Source of the DNA: Nocardioides sp. CFH 31398
GTDB taxonomy: Bacteria > Actinomycetota > Actinomycetes > Propionibacteriales > Nocardioidaceae
Assembly: GCF_022436705.1 (NCBI RefSeq)
Contig: NZ_JAKUHT010000014.1
Location: forward strand, 35,775-99,774
Direction of reading: 5' to 3'
Length of the DNA stretch: 64,000 bases
This document shows positions 24,404-32,267 of this stretch, piece after piece (within the stretch, counting starts at the first letter, position 1; each line of letters opens with the position of its first letter). The position numbers were made by a program, and so were the translations under genes. Under the pieces are notes generated by a model. That model was not told where the DNA came from. It was given only the letters and a program-made list of their open reading frames with translations, and searched no databases.

Positions 24404-25519
24404 ATGGAACCGCTGGGCCGGGCCCGGGACTGGGGAGCGCGGGGCCGGAGCTCGGGCCGGGCCGGGGTCGACCGCTGGCGGGCGAAGTGGTGGCACGTCG
24501 GCCAGTGCACGATCGCGGCGGGGTTGGCGTGGTTCATCGCCGCTGACCTGCTCGGCAACCCGACCCCGTTCTTCGCCCCGGCGGCGGCCGTGCTCAGCCT
24601 CGGGACGTCGTACGGCCAGCGTCTGCGCCGGGTGGGGGAGGTCGCGGTCGGGGTCGCGGTCGGCGTGCTCGTCGGTGACCTGCTGGTCTCCGTGGTCGGT
24701 GCCGGGGCCTGGCAGGTCGGCCTGATCGTCGGCCTGGCGATGTCGGCGGCCCTGCTGCTCGACGGCAGCCCGCTGCTGGTCAACCAGGCGGCGGTGCAGG
24801 CGATCATCGTCGCCACGCTGCTGCCGGCGGACGTGGCCGCGGGGTTCACCCGGTGGGTCGACGCCCTGGTGGGAGGGGCGGTGGCCCTGGTCGCGGCGAC
24901 CGTGGTGCCGCGGGCGCCGTTGCGGCGCCCGCGGCTGCAGGCGGGGGAGGTGCTGCGCAAGGTCGGCCGGCTGCTGCGGGCCGCGTCGGAGGTGATGACC
25001 TCCGGTGACGACGGTCCGGCGACGGCCCTGCTCGCCGACGCACGGTCCACCGACCACCTGGTCCGGGAGCTGCGCAGCGCGGCCGACGAGGGCCTGGCGG
25101 TGGTGCGGGTCTCGCCGTTCCGGACGCGCTACCGCCCGGACGTCGAGCACATCGCGGGCCTGGTGGAGCCCATCGACCGGGCGCTGCGCAGCACCCGCGT
25201 GCTCGTCCGCCGCGCGGCGGTGGCCGCGCACCGGGGCTCCTCGATGCCCGCGACGTACGCCGGGCTGTGCCGCGAGCTCGCGGACGCCTGCGACATCACC
25301 GCCGGCGAGCTGTTGACCGAGGGGGTCCCGATGCAGCTGCGGGAGCGGCTGGTCACCATCGGGGCCGCCACGTCCCGCGTCGAGCGGACCGGCGACCTGT
25401 CGGCCGAGGTCGTGCTCGCGCAGATGCGGTCGGTGGTGGCCGACCTGCTGGTCCTGACGGGCATGTCCGCCGTGGAGGCCACCGACGCCATCCCCCCGAT
25501 GGCCGAGCGCGACCCGTGA
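24404..25519 (+). CDS. FUSC-family membrane protein (aromatic acid exporter-like)
   Basis: 371 residues. The N-terminal 150 carry six closely packed membrane segments, including TIAAGLAWFIAADLLG with the family-typical NPTPFFAPAAAVLSLGTSYG, VGVAVGVLVGDLLVSVVG and ALVGGAVALVAATVVP. The C-terminal 200 are helical and cytoplasmic. FUSC/ArAE proteins are proposed exporters of aromatic acids or fusaric acid, and no substrate is known for this type. The start has a CACGAT hexamer 6 bp upstream. It overlaps the DNA polymerase gene by GTGA, so the two are co-translated, an unexpected pairing. Confidence 0.8.
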   Translation: MEPLGRARDWGARGRSSGRAGVDRWRAKWWHVGQCTIAAGLAWFIAADLLGNPTPFFAPAAAVLSLGTSYGQRLRRVGEVAVGVAVGVLVGDLLVSVVGAGAWQVGLIVGLAMSAALLLDGSPLLVNQAAVQAIIVATLLPADVAAGFTRWVDALVGGAVALVAATVVPRAPLRRPRLQAGEVLRKVGRLLRAASEVMTSGDDGPATALLADARSTDHLVRELRSAADEGLAVVRVSPFRTRYRPDVEHIAGLVEPIDRALRSTRVLVRRAAVAAHRGSSMPATYAGLCRELADACDITAGELLTEGVPMQLRERLVTIGAATSRVERTGDLSAEVVLAQMRSVVADLLVLTGMSAVEATDAIPPMAERDP

Positions 25520-26628
25520 GCACCGGCCCCACCGGTCGGACCGGCCCGGGCGGGCCGGTGCTGCACGTCGACCTCGACGAGTTCGTCGCCGCGGTCGAGA
25601 TCCGTCGCCGCCCCGAGCTGGCCGGGCTGCCGGTCGTCGTCGGCGGACGCGGCGACCCGACCGAGCGTGGCGTCGTCGCGACGGCGTCGTACGCCGCCCG
25701 CGAGCACGGCGTGGGGTCCGGGATGCCGCTGCGCGTCGCGGCCCGGAAGTGCCCCGACGCGGTCTTCCTCGCCGCCGACCACGCGGCGTACGACGCCGCC
25801 AGCGTCGAGGTGATGGACACGGTGCGGGCGATGACGTGGGGCGGGGAGCCGGTGGTGCTCGAGGTCCTGGGCTGGGACGAGGCGTTCGTCGCCCCGCGCC
25901 CGTCGGCCGTGGCGGCGGGCGGGCTGGGCGACCCGGTGGGCTTCGCGGAGTCCGTGCGCGCCGCCGTCCTCGACGCGACCGGGCTGCACTGCTCGGTGGG
26001 CGTGGGCGACAACAAGCTGCAGGCCAAGCTGGCGACGTCGTTCGGCAAGCCGCGCGGCGTGGGCCGCCTCGTCAGCGAGGACTGGGCCACCGTGATGGGC
26101 CCGCAGGGCGTCGACGCGCTGTGGGGGATCGGCCCCGGCTGGGCGCGGAGGCTCGGCGAGCTCGGCATCCGCACGGTCGCCGACCTCGGCGCGGCCGACG
26201 TCCACCACCTCGCCGACGTCCTCGGGCCGAGCACCGGGCCCTGGCTGCGGCGGATGGGTCGCGGCGTCGACACCTCGCCCGTCGACGACACCCCGCGGGT
26301 GGCGGTCAGCCACGGCCACGAGACGACCTTCCAGGTGGACCTGGAGACGCTGGACGAGGTGCACGCCGGGCTCGCCGAGCTCGTGGCGAGGGCGCGCGAG
26401 GACGTGCTCGCCGAGGGGCGCGCGGTCGCGCGGGTGGGGCTCAAGATCCGGTTCGTGCCCTTCACGACCTTCACCCGGATCCGCAAGCTGCCCGAGCCCA
26501 GCACGGACGCCGAGGTGCTGCTGACCGCGGCGGTCTCGCTGCTGGACAGGGTCCCCACCACGCGGGAGGACGGCTCGCTGCGCAAGGTCCGGCTGCTGGG
26601 CGTGCGCCTCGAGATGACCCCGCCGTAG
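25516..26628 (+). CDS. dinB2: Y-family DNA polymerase, DinB2-like, valine at steric gate
   Basis: 370 residues from the GTG at 25516, overlapping the FUSC stop codon. It matches actinobacterial DinB2: HVDLDEFVAAVEIRRRPEL at residues 17-35, VVVGGRGDPTERG, GMPLRVAARKCPDA, catalytic DEAF in LGWDEAFV, SVGVGDNKLQAKLAT, ALWGIGPGWARRLGELG (helix-hairpin-helix) and a little-finger domain ending KVRLLGVRLEMTP. No beta-clamp motif is obvious at the C-terminus. The residue that blocks ribonucleotides is normally aromatic; here it is Val24, at the position of Leu14 in Mycobacterium smegmatis DinB2, which uses ribonucleotides readily. It probably serves translesion synthesis or repair with poor sugar discrimination. 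Confidence 0.9.
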   Translation: MSTGPTGRTGPGGPVLHVDLDEFVAAVEIRRRPELAGLPVVVGGRGDPTERGVVATASYAAREHGVGSGMPLRVAARKCPDAVFLAADHAAYDAASVEVMDTVRAMTWGGEPVVLEVLGWDEAFVAPRPSAVAAGGLGDPVGFAESVRAAVLDATGLHCSVGVGDNKLQAKLATSFGKPRGVGRLVSEDWATVMGPQGVDALWGIGPGWARRLGELGIRTVADLGAADVHHLADVLGPSTGPWLRRMGRGVDTSPVDDTPRVAVSHGHETTFQVDLETLDEVHAGLAELVARAREDVLAEGRAVARVGLKIRFVPFTTFTRIRKLPEPSTDAEVLLTAAVSLLDRVPTTREDGSLRKVRLLGVRLEMTPP

Positions 26629-26724
26629 GCCGGCTGCCGGACGTCGCGACGCCCCCTGGTGTTCGATGCGTCACCTGCCCTGGTGGACGGCCGCGCCGTT
26701 TGGCTCCGGGGCCCCTCGGACTGA

Positions 26725-26730
26725 CACGAT
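26725..26730 (+). promoter_or_regulatory. -10-like hexamer CACGAT
   Basis: CACGAT ends 6 bp before the ATG at 26737, which has no ribosome binding site; a leaderless transcript is likely. Confidence 0.4.
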
Positions 26731-26736
26731 TTCGGC

Positions 26737-28236
26737 ATGCTCGACGTGCACGACCGGCTCGACGGTGACACCCGCCCGACCCCTGTCCAGAACCGCATCC
26801 AGAACCGCCACCAGACCCCCTCCCAGACCGTCACCAGCGAGGCCGATCGCACCGTGGACCGCACCACGACCCAGGTCCTCGACCTGGCCCTGCGCATCGG
26901 CGAGCTGCTGCTGTCCAGCGGCGCCGGCGCCGCCGACGTGACCGCCACGATGCAGTCCGTGGCCATCCACTACGGCGTCCGTCAGCCGGAGATCGACGTC
27001 ACCTTCACGTCGCTGTCGATGAGCACCCAGCCCGATCCGTACGTCGCCCCGATCGTCGTCATGCGCCAGGTCAAGCAGCGCGACATCGACTACGCCGACC
27101 TCACCTCGGTCGACGTCCTGGTCAGCGACATCCTGCTGGGCCGCGTCGAGCCGGACGAGGCCCGCAGCCGCCTGGCCCGGATCACCTCCACCGGGCACAC
27201 GACGAGGCGCGGGGTCGTCAGCCTGGCTTGGGGCCTGATGAGCGCGGGCATCGCGCTGCAGCTCGGCGGCGACCTCCCCGTGCTGGGGATCGCCTTCGTG
27301 GCCGCGATCGGCATCGACCGCCTCCAGCTCGCGATGGCGCGGCGCCGGCTGCCGTACTTCTACCAGCAGGTCGCGGGCGGGGCGTTCGCCTCCACGCTGG
27401 CGATCACGGCGGCCAGCCTCAGCGACGAGATCGACCCGTCGCTGGTCGTCACCGCCAACATCGTCATGCTGCTCGCCGGCATCGGATTCATGGGCGCCCT
27501 GCAGGACGCCCTGTCGGGCTTCTACATCACGGCCGGGGCCCGGATCACCGAGGCGTTGCTCGCCACCGCCGGCATCATCGTCGGGGTGAGCGCGGGGCTC
27601 ACCGTCACCGAGGTCGTCGGGCTGGCCCCCGAACGGCTGATCCCGGGACGTACCTCCCTGGAGGAGCTGGTCCTCACCGCACCGGGCGCCGCCATCGGAG
27701 CAGCGGCCTTCGCGGTGGCCTGCTACGCGCCGTGGCGGGTCATCGCCCCCATCGGTGTCATCGCGGCTGTCGCCTTCGGCGTCAACCAGGCCGTCTTCGA
27801 GGCGAGCTCGTCACGTCCCCTGGCCACCGGGGTCGGCGCGTTCGTCATCGGTCTCGTCGCGTTCGGCGTCGCGGGCCGGGTGCGGGTGCCGCCGCTGGTC
27901 GTCGCGGTGCCGGCCGTCATCCCGCTGCTGCCGGGCCTGTCGATCTACCGGGGCCTCTCCCTGCTGACCGAGGACAGCCAGATGGTGTCCTCCGGCCTGC
28001 TGTCGATGATCACGGCGATCACGATCGCGCTGGCCATCGCCTCGGCGGTGATCCTCGGCGAGTACATCGCCCAGCCCCTGAAGCGCGAGGCGCGCCGCCT
28101 GGAGAGCCGGCTCTCGGGGCCGCGTCTGGTGGGGCCGTTCCGTGCCCGCTCGGTGCGCGCCGACTACCGCCCCGACCAGCGCCCCGACCAGCGCTCCGAG
28201 GACGAGCCCGGCGCGCCGAACACCGGCGGGAGCTGA
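26737..28236 (+). CDS. ThrE-like threonine/serine exporter family protein
   Basis: 499 residues. A hydrophilic N-terminal domain of about 150 residues has LDLALRIGELLLSSGAGAADVTATM, the standard opening of the ThrE domain, and QPEIDVTFTSLSMS. It is followed by about ten membrane segments in two groups, ending PPLVVAVPAVIPLLPGLSIYRGL and AIASAVILGEYIAQPL. This is the fused ThrE/ThrE_2 form that exports Thr or Ser in corynebacteria. The C-terminal 60 residues are Arg/Asp-rich, including a repeated RPDQ unit, and partly overlap the convergent DUF402 gene (73 bp). A role in amino acid export is inferred from family only. Confidence 0.85.
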   Translation: MLDVHDRLDGDTRPTPVQNRIQNRHQTPSQTVTSEADRTVDRTTTQVLDLALRIGELLLSSGAGAADVTATMQSVAIHYGVRQPEIDVTFTSLSMSTQPDPYVAPIVVMRQVKQRDIDYADLTSVDVLVSDILLGRVEPDEARSRLARITSTGHTTRRGVVSLAWGLMSAGIALQLGGDLPVLGIAFVAAIGIDRLQLAMARRRLPYFYQQVAGGAFASTLAITAASLSDEIDPSLVVTANIVMLLAGIGFMGALQDALSGFYITAGARITEALLATAGIIVGVSAGLTVTEVVGLAPERLIPGRTSLEELVLTAPGAAIGAAAFAVACYAPWRVIAPIGVIAAVAFGVNQAVFEASSSRPLATGVGAFVIGLVAFGVAGRVRVPPLVVAVPAVIPLLPGLSIYRGLSLLTEDSQMVSSGLLSMITAITIALAIASAVILGEYIAQPLKREARRLESRLSGPRLVGPFRARSVRADYRPDQRPDQRSEDEPGAPNTGGS

Positions 28237-28733
28237 GCCAGCCGCTCCATCCACCGCGCCGCGGTCCCGTCGTACGGCGGGAGACGCGCCTCGACCGCGG
28301 CGCGCACGCGCTCGCACGTCTCGCTGGCCGTCGCGACCACGCGGGGCGGGTAGCCCATCGCCAGGCGGTGGGCGGCGAACTCGTCCTCGTCGTCGACCCA
28401 GGTGCGGCCCGACGGCCCGCGGACGACGTCCAGGTCGAGGTCGAAGGAGTGCAGCTCGTCGCCGTCGAGGTCCGGGGGCGTGGCGATGTCGACGTACACC
28501 TCGTACGGGGTGCCCGGCTCCTGGAACGACGGCAGGCACCAGTCGTGGCCGACGAGGTGCAGCCGGGGCCGCGACTGGGCGTACGACGCCCCCGGCCGCT
28601 CGAAGCGGGTGCCGACGGGGCTGCCGAGCCACAGCCCGTGGGTGTCCTCGCCGAGGACGACGGTCTCGTAGGTCCAGTGGGGGGAGCCGTCCCACTTCGC
28701 CATGCGCACCCGCACCCGCTGGAGCCGCGACAC
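28164..28733 (-). CDS. DUF402 (FomD-like) protein
   Basis: 189 residues from the GTG at 28733; the first residues VSRLQRVRVRMAKWDGSPHW match the start of this family, so the ATG at 28703 would lose the first strand. Core features are VVLGEDTHGLWLG, the acidic VYVDIATPPDLDGDELHSFDLDLDVV that supplies metal ligands, and VDDEDEFAAH. DUF402 members are small nucleotide phosphohydrolases; FomD releases CMP from an intermediate of fosfomycin synthesis, but most genomic copies have unknown substrates. The C-terminal tail (SSSERWSGRWSGR) overlaps the ThrE-like gene end and is probably not conserved. Confidence 0.82.
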   Translation of the reverse strand: MSRLQRVRVRMAKWDGSPHWTYETVVLGEDTHGLWLGSPVGTRFERPGASYAQSRPRLHLVGHDWCLPSFQEPGTPYEVYVDIATPPDLDGDELHSFDLDLDVVRGPSGRTWVDDEDEFAAHRLAMGYPPRVVATASETCERVRAAVEARLPPYDGTAARWMERLAQLPPVFGAPGSSSERWSGRWSGR

Positions 28734-28810
28734 CCCGCCATCCTGACGGACGGCGGGGTGTCGGTGCGGGAGCGTCGGCGGTGCGGCGGGTGCGTCGGAC
28801 CCCGCTGGGG

Positions 28811-29647
28811 TCAGCCGCGGCGGGCCGGCATCATCCGCTTGGTGAGGCGGGCGGTGACGTCCTGGTAGCGCGAGCCCACCGTCTTCGCGGCGTGGTGGAT
28901 GAGGTGGGCGTCGATGCCGACGAGGACGCGGGCCTTGTCGCGGAGGATGCCCCGCACGATGATCTGCGCGGCGCGGGCCGGCTCCATCTTCGCGAGCTTC
29001 TCCTCGAAGAGGATGTCGATCGCCTCGGCGTCGCTGCCGACGGTCTTGCGGCCGTTGCGCGAGATGCCGGTCTTGATGCCGCCCGGGTGCACGCAGGAGA
29101 CGCCGACCGGGTGCTCGCCGACGAGCATCTCCTCGCGGATGGCCTCGGTGAAGCCGCGGACGGCGTACTTCGAGGCGTTGTAGCCGCTCTGGCCCGGCAC
29201 GCTGATCAGGCCGAAGAGCGACGAGATGTTCACCAGGTGACCGTCGCCCGAGGCGATGAGGTCGGGCAGGAACTCCCGGGTGCCGGTGACCACGCCGTCG
29301 AGGTTGATGGACATGATCCAGTCCCACTCGTCGGGCGTGGTGTCGAGGAAGTCGCCGGTCATGGTGACGCCGGCGTTGTTGACGACGACGTTGACCCGGC
29401 CGAAGTGCTCGCGCACCGCGGCGGCGTACGCGGTGAAGGCGGCCCGGTCGGACACGTCGAGGCGCGCGGCGTGCACGAGCGGCGAGCCGGCGGCCTTGGC
29501 GAGCTCGACGGTCTCGGCGAGCCCGGCCTCGTTCACGTCGGAGACGGCCACCTGCGCGCCGTGGCTGGCGACCTCGACCGCGAGGGCGCGGCCGATGCCG
29601 GAGCCGGCGCCGGTGACGACGACCACCTTGTCGGTCAGGGTCTTCAT
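28811..29647 (-). CDS. Short-chain dehydrogenase/reductase
   Basis: 278 residues with a full classical SDR signature: nucleotide-binding GAGSGIG at residues 13-19, NNAG near 92, catalytic Ser in NISSLFGLIS and YNASK near 160. SDV after the second strand suggests NAD preference, though this is weak. It starts inside the stop codon of the monooxygenase gene (ATGA overlap). Coupled SDR/Baeyer-Villiger pairs typically oxidise an alcohol to a ketone that the monooxygenase then converts to an ester or lactone. The substrate is unknown. It is probably controlled by the divergent TetR regulator. Confidence 0.9.
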   Translation of the reverse strand: MKTLTDKVVVVTGAGSGIGRALAVEVASHGAQVAVSDVNEAGLAETVELAKAAGSPLVHAARLDVSDRAAFTAYAAAVREHFGRVNVVVNNAGVTMTGDFLDTTPDEWDWIMSINLDGVVTGTREFLPDLIASGDGHLVNISSLFGLISVPGQSGYNASKYAVRGFTEAIREEMLVGEHPVGVSCVHPGGIKTGISRNGRKTVGSDAEAIDILFEEKLAKMEPARAAQIIVRGILRDKARVLVGIDAHLIHHAAKTVGSRYQDVTARLTKRMMPARRG

Positions 29648-31173
29648 GCGGGGATCTCCTCGGGGGTCTGGGTGGTGCGGTCGGTGCGGTCCGTGCGGGG
29701 GCCCTCGACGTCGTACGCCTGCACGTCGAACGCGCTGGTCTGGCGGCGGAAGGTGAAGGTCGCGCGGGGCCACAGCGTGGTGTTGCGACCGTGGTCGTCG
29801 AGGTACCAGCTGGCGCAGCCGCCAGCCGACCACACGGTGCCCTCCATGCGGTCCTGGAGGTCGGCGTTGTAGCGCTCCTGGACGTCGGCGCGCGGCTCGA
29901 GGGCGGCGTACCGGTCCCGGCGCATGGTGGCGATCGCGTCGCGGATGTAGGCGACCTGCGACTCGATCATGAACACCATCGAGCTGTGGCCCAGACCGAC
30001 GTTGGGACCGACGATCTGGAAGAAGTTCGGGTAGCCGTGGACCGTCGTGCCCTTGTACGCCGCCATGCCGTTGCGGGCCCACGTCTCCCCGAGCGAGCGG
30101 CCGCCGCGACCGTGGATGTGGTGGCTGATGGGCTGGTCGGTCGTGTGGAACCCGGTGGCGACGACGAGCACGTCGATCTCGCGCTCGGTCCCGTCGGCGG
30201 TGACGATGCCGGTCGGGGTGACCCTGGCGATCCGGTCGGTGACCAGGTCGACGTGGTCGGAGGCGAGCGCCGGGTAGTAGGCGTTGGAGATGAGGATCCG
30301 CTTGCAGCCGATCCGGTAGTCCGGCGTCACCTTGGCCTTGAGCTCGGGGTCCTTGATCGCGCGGGCGATGTTGCCGAGCGCCAGGGCCTGCGCCGGCGCG
30401 GCCAGGCGCGGCTCCTTCGTGAACGCGGGGACGTAGCACTCGCGGCCCCAGTAGATCGCCGTCCGGTAGAGCCTCTGGATCCCCGGCAGGTGGCGGAACG
30501 CGAACCGCTCGAGGGCCGTGTAGTGCCGGTCGTTGCGGGGGATCACCCACGGCGCGGTGCGCTGGTAGACGTCGAGGTGCCCGACGACCTTGGCGAGCTC
30601 CGGGACGATCTGGATCGCCGAAGCGCCGGTGCCGATGACCGCGACACGCTTGCCGGTGAGGTCGACGTCGTCGTCCCAGCGGGCGGAGTGGAACGTCTGG
30701 CCGGCGAACGACCCGATGCCCTCGATGTCCGGCAGTCGGGGCTCCGAGAGGCCACCCGCGCCCGAGATGAGGGTGGTCGCCGTGAGGTCGCCCGCGTCGG
30801 TCGACACCTGCCAGTGCTGCGCCCGCTCGTCCCAGCGCGCGTCCAGCATCGTCACCCCGAATCGGAAGCGGTCCAGCGTGCCCGACTCCTGCGCCACGCG
30901 CTGGATGTAGGACTGGATCTCCGGCTGCGGGGAGAACGACATGGACCACTCGGGGTTCGGCGCGAACGAGTACGAGTAGAGCTGGCTCGGCACGTCGCAC
31001 GCGGCACCGGGGTAGGTGTTGTCGCGCCAGGTCCCGCCGACGTCGTGGCCCTTCTCGAGGACGAGGAAGTCGCGCTCGCCGTCCTCGTCGAGCTTGATGG
31101 CCATCGCGAGGCCGGCGAACCCGGCACCGACCACGAGGTGGTCGACGTGCCCGCTGAGGGTGGTGTCGGTCAT
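29644..31173 (-). CDS. Baeyer-Villiger-type flavin monooxygenase
   Basis: 509 residues. There are two Rossmann fingerprints, VVGAGFAGLAMA near residue 14 (FAD) and VIGTGASAIQIVPEL near 183 (NADPH), and between them the Baeyer-Villiger signature FAGQTFHSARWD, which matches FxGxxxHxxxW[PD]. GGTWRDNTYPGAACDVPS and the C-terminal ATGF segment (VVATGFHTTD) are also standard. It inserts oxygen next to a ketone using FAD and NADPH in the cytoplasm. The ATG at 31173 lies 7 bp after a TACCGT -10 with TTGACG 18 bp further up, an unusually complete promoter for this window. It forms an operon with the SDR gene. Confidence 0.92.
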   Translation of the reverse strand: MTDTTLSGHVDHLVVGAGFAGLAMAIKLDEDGERDFLVLEKGHDVGGTWRDNTYPGAACDVPSQLYSYSFAPNPEWSMSFSPQPEIQSYIQRVAQESGTLDRFRFGVTMLDARWDERAQHWQVSTDAGDLTATTLISGAGGLSEPRLPDIEGIGSFAGQTFHSARWDDDVDLTGKRVAVIGTGASAIQIVPELAKVVGHLDVYQRTAPWVIPRNDRHYTALERFAFRHLPGIQRLYRTAIYWGRECYVPAFTKEPRLAAPAQALALGNIARAIKDPELKAKVTPDYRIGCKRILISNAYYPALASDHVDLVTDRIARVTPTGIVTADGTEREIDVLVVATGFHTTDQPISHHIHGRGGRSLGETWARNGMAAYKGTTVHGYPNFFQIVGPNVGLGHSSMVFMIESQVAYIRDAIATMRRDRYAALEPRADVQERYNADLQDRMEGTVWSAGGCASWYLDDHGRNTTLWPRATFTFRRQTSAFDVQAYDVEGPRTDRTDRTTQTPEEIPA

Positions 31174-31180
31174 GGGGACG

Positions 31181-31210
31181 ACGGTAGGGGCGCTATTGAA
31201 CGAGCGTCAA
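31181..31210 (-). promoter_or_regulatory. Promoter of the monooxygenase-SDR operon
   Basis: TTGACG (-35, 31205-31210) and TACCGT (-10, 31181-31186), read on the minus strand, are 18 bp apart. The ATG begins 7 bp after the -10, so the transcript is probably leaderless. Confidence 0.65.
31196..31210. promoter_or_regulatory. Candidate TetR operator TTGA-N7-TCAA
   Basis: TTGAACGAGCGTCAA is an imperfect palindrome that covers the -35 of the monooxygenase promoter and sits just upstream of the TetR gene's own -10. A repressor bound here could control both directions. Confidence 0.45.
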
Positions 31211-31214
31211 CAGT

Positions 31215-31220
31215 TATGAT
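31215..31220 (+). promoter_or_regulatory. -10 TATGAT of the TetR gene
   Basis: TATGAT ends 6 bp before the GTG start at 31227, consistent with a leaderless transcript. Confidence 0.55.
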
Positions 31221-31226
31221 GCGAGT

Positions 31227-31829
31227 GTGTCCACCACCACCCCCGCCGGCCGCCGTGCCCGCCTGGCCCCGGAGGAGCGCCGCTCGCAGCTGCTCGACCT
31301 CGGGGTCCGGCTGCTCGCGACCCGGTCGGTGGAGGAGCTGTCGGTGGAGGTGCTCGCCGAGGAGGGCGGGGTCTCCCGCGGGCTGCTCTACCACTACTTC
31401 GGTGGCAAGCACGCCTTCCACGAGGCCGTCGTGCGCCGGGTCGCGGACGAGCTGATCGAACGGACGGCGCCGCCGCCGTCCGGTGACCCGGTCGAGCGCC
31501 TGCTGGCCTCCGTCGACGCCTACGTCGGCTACGTCGTCGAGCACTACGACAGCTACCTGTCGCTGGTGAAGGGCGCCTCGAGCGGCAACCCGACCGTCCG
31601 GGCCATCCACGACGAGGTCCTCGCCGCGATGACGGACCGGATCTTCGACGAGGACGGCGGCGAGACCGTCCCCGACACCCCCGGCGCCCGCCTCATGGCC
31701 CGCGGCTGGGGGGCGATGGTCGAGGAGGTCGTCCTCGGCTGGGCCGCCCACCCCCGCGGCATCACCCGCGAGAACCTGCTGCTCTCCCTCGCCGCGTCCC
31801 TCCAGCACCTGGTCGACAGCGCCCCGTAG
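31227..31829 (+). CDS. TetR-family transcriptional regulator
   Basis: 200 residues. The N-terminal helix-turn-helix is clear (SVEVLAEEGGVSRGLLYHYF, then GGKHAFHEAVV, residues about 40-70); YHYF is the usual end of the recognition helix. The C-terminal 130 residues are the ligand-binding and dimer domain, with no close ligand hint. The gene is divergent from the monooxygenase-SDR operon with 53 bp between starts, the classic arrangement for a local repressor responding to the operon's substrate. Its stop codon is immediately followed by the first unit of a 32-bp repeat array. Confidence 0.93.
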   Translation: MSTTTPAGRRARLAPEERRSQLLDLGVRLLATRSVEELSVEVLAEEGGVSRGLLYHYFGGKHAFHEAVVRRVADELIERTAPPPSGDPVERLLASVDAYVGYVVEHYDSYLSLVKGASSGNPTVRAIHDEVLAAMTDRIFDEDGGETVPDTPGARLMARGWGAMVEEVVLGWAAHPRGITRENLLLSLAASLQHLVDSAP

Positions 31830-31973
31830 GCCGACCTGGCCCGAACGCACGCCTGCAGAGCGCCGAGTCGGCGCGAACGCACGCCTGGAGAGCGCCGAGT
31901 CGGCCCGAACGCACGTCCAGAGAGTGCTGAGTCGGCCCGAACCCACGTCCAGAAAGTGCCGAGTCGGCCCGAA
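31830..31973. repeat. Left array: four and a half units of a 32-bp tandem repeat
   Basis: Units start at 31830, 31862, 31894, 31926 and 31958 (the last partial), exactly 32 bp apart. Each begins with the palindrome GCCGAGTCGGC or a variant, continues CCGAACGCAC, and ends with a more variable 11-12 bp (for example GTCCAGAGAGT). The array begins at the base after the TetR stop codon. It is the reverse complement of the array at 32054-32265. Confidence 0.9.
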
Positions 31974-32053
31974 GACGCGTCGGCGACGTCGTGGAACGCA
32001 CTGCCCGTGGCACGGCGGTGACGCCGATGGCTTGCCCCGGAGCGGCCTTGTTC
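31974..32053. other. Unique segment between the two repeat arrays
   Basis: About 80 bp with no gene, no clear hairpin and no repeat unit. It contains GTGACGCCGATGG and AGCGGCCTTG. I see nothing assignable. Confidence 0.6.
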
Positions 32054-32265
32054 GAGCGTTTAGGCCGACTCGGCGTCTGTGGGGCGTGCGTTCGGGCCGA
32101 CTCGGCGTCCGTGGGGCGTGCATTCGGGCCGAGTCGGCGTCTTTCGGGTGTGCGTTCGGGCCGACTCGGCGTCCGTGGGAAGTGCGTTCGGGCCGACTCG
32201 CGTCCGTGGGAAGTGCGTTCGGGCCGACTCGGCGTCCGTGGGGTGTGCGTTCGGGCCGACTCGGC
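32054..32265. repeat. Right array: six full units plus one decayed unit, inverted orientation
   Basis: Units end with GCCGACTCGGC and begin with an 11-bp variable part such as GTCCGTGGGAA, followed by GTGCGTTCGG. Full units begin at 32075, 32107, 32139, 32171, 32202 and 32234; the one at 32171 lacks a base and is 31 bp. A decayed unit lies at 32054-32074. The array ends 2 bp before the stop codon of the convergent ornithine aminotransferase gene. Confidence 0.9.
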
Positions 32266-32267
32266 GG

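Noticed and set aside
31830..32265. CRISPR array
   Set aside because: Units are contiguous 32-bp tandem repeats in two opposite orientations; the variable parts are only about 11 bp and similar to each other, so there are no spacers. No cas genes are nearby.
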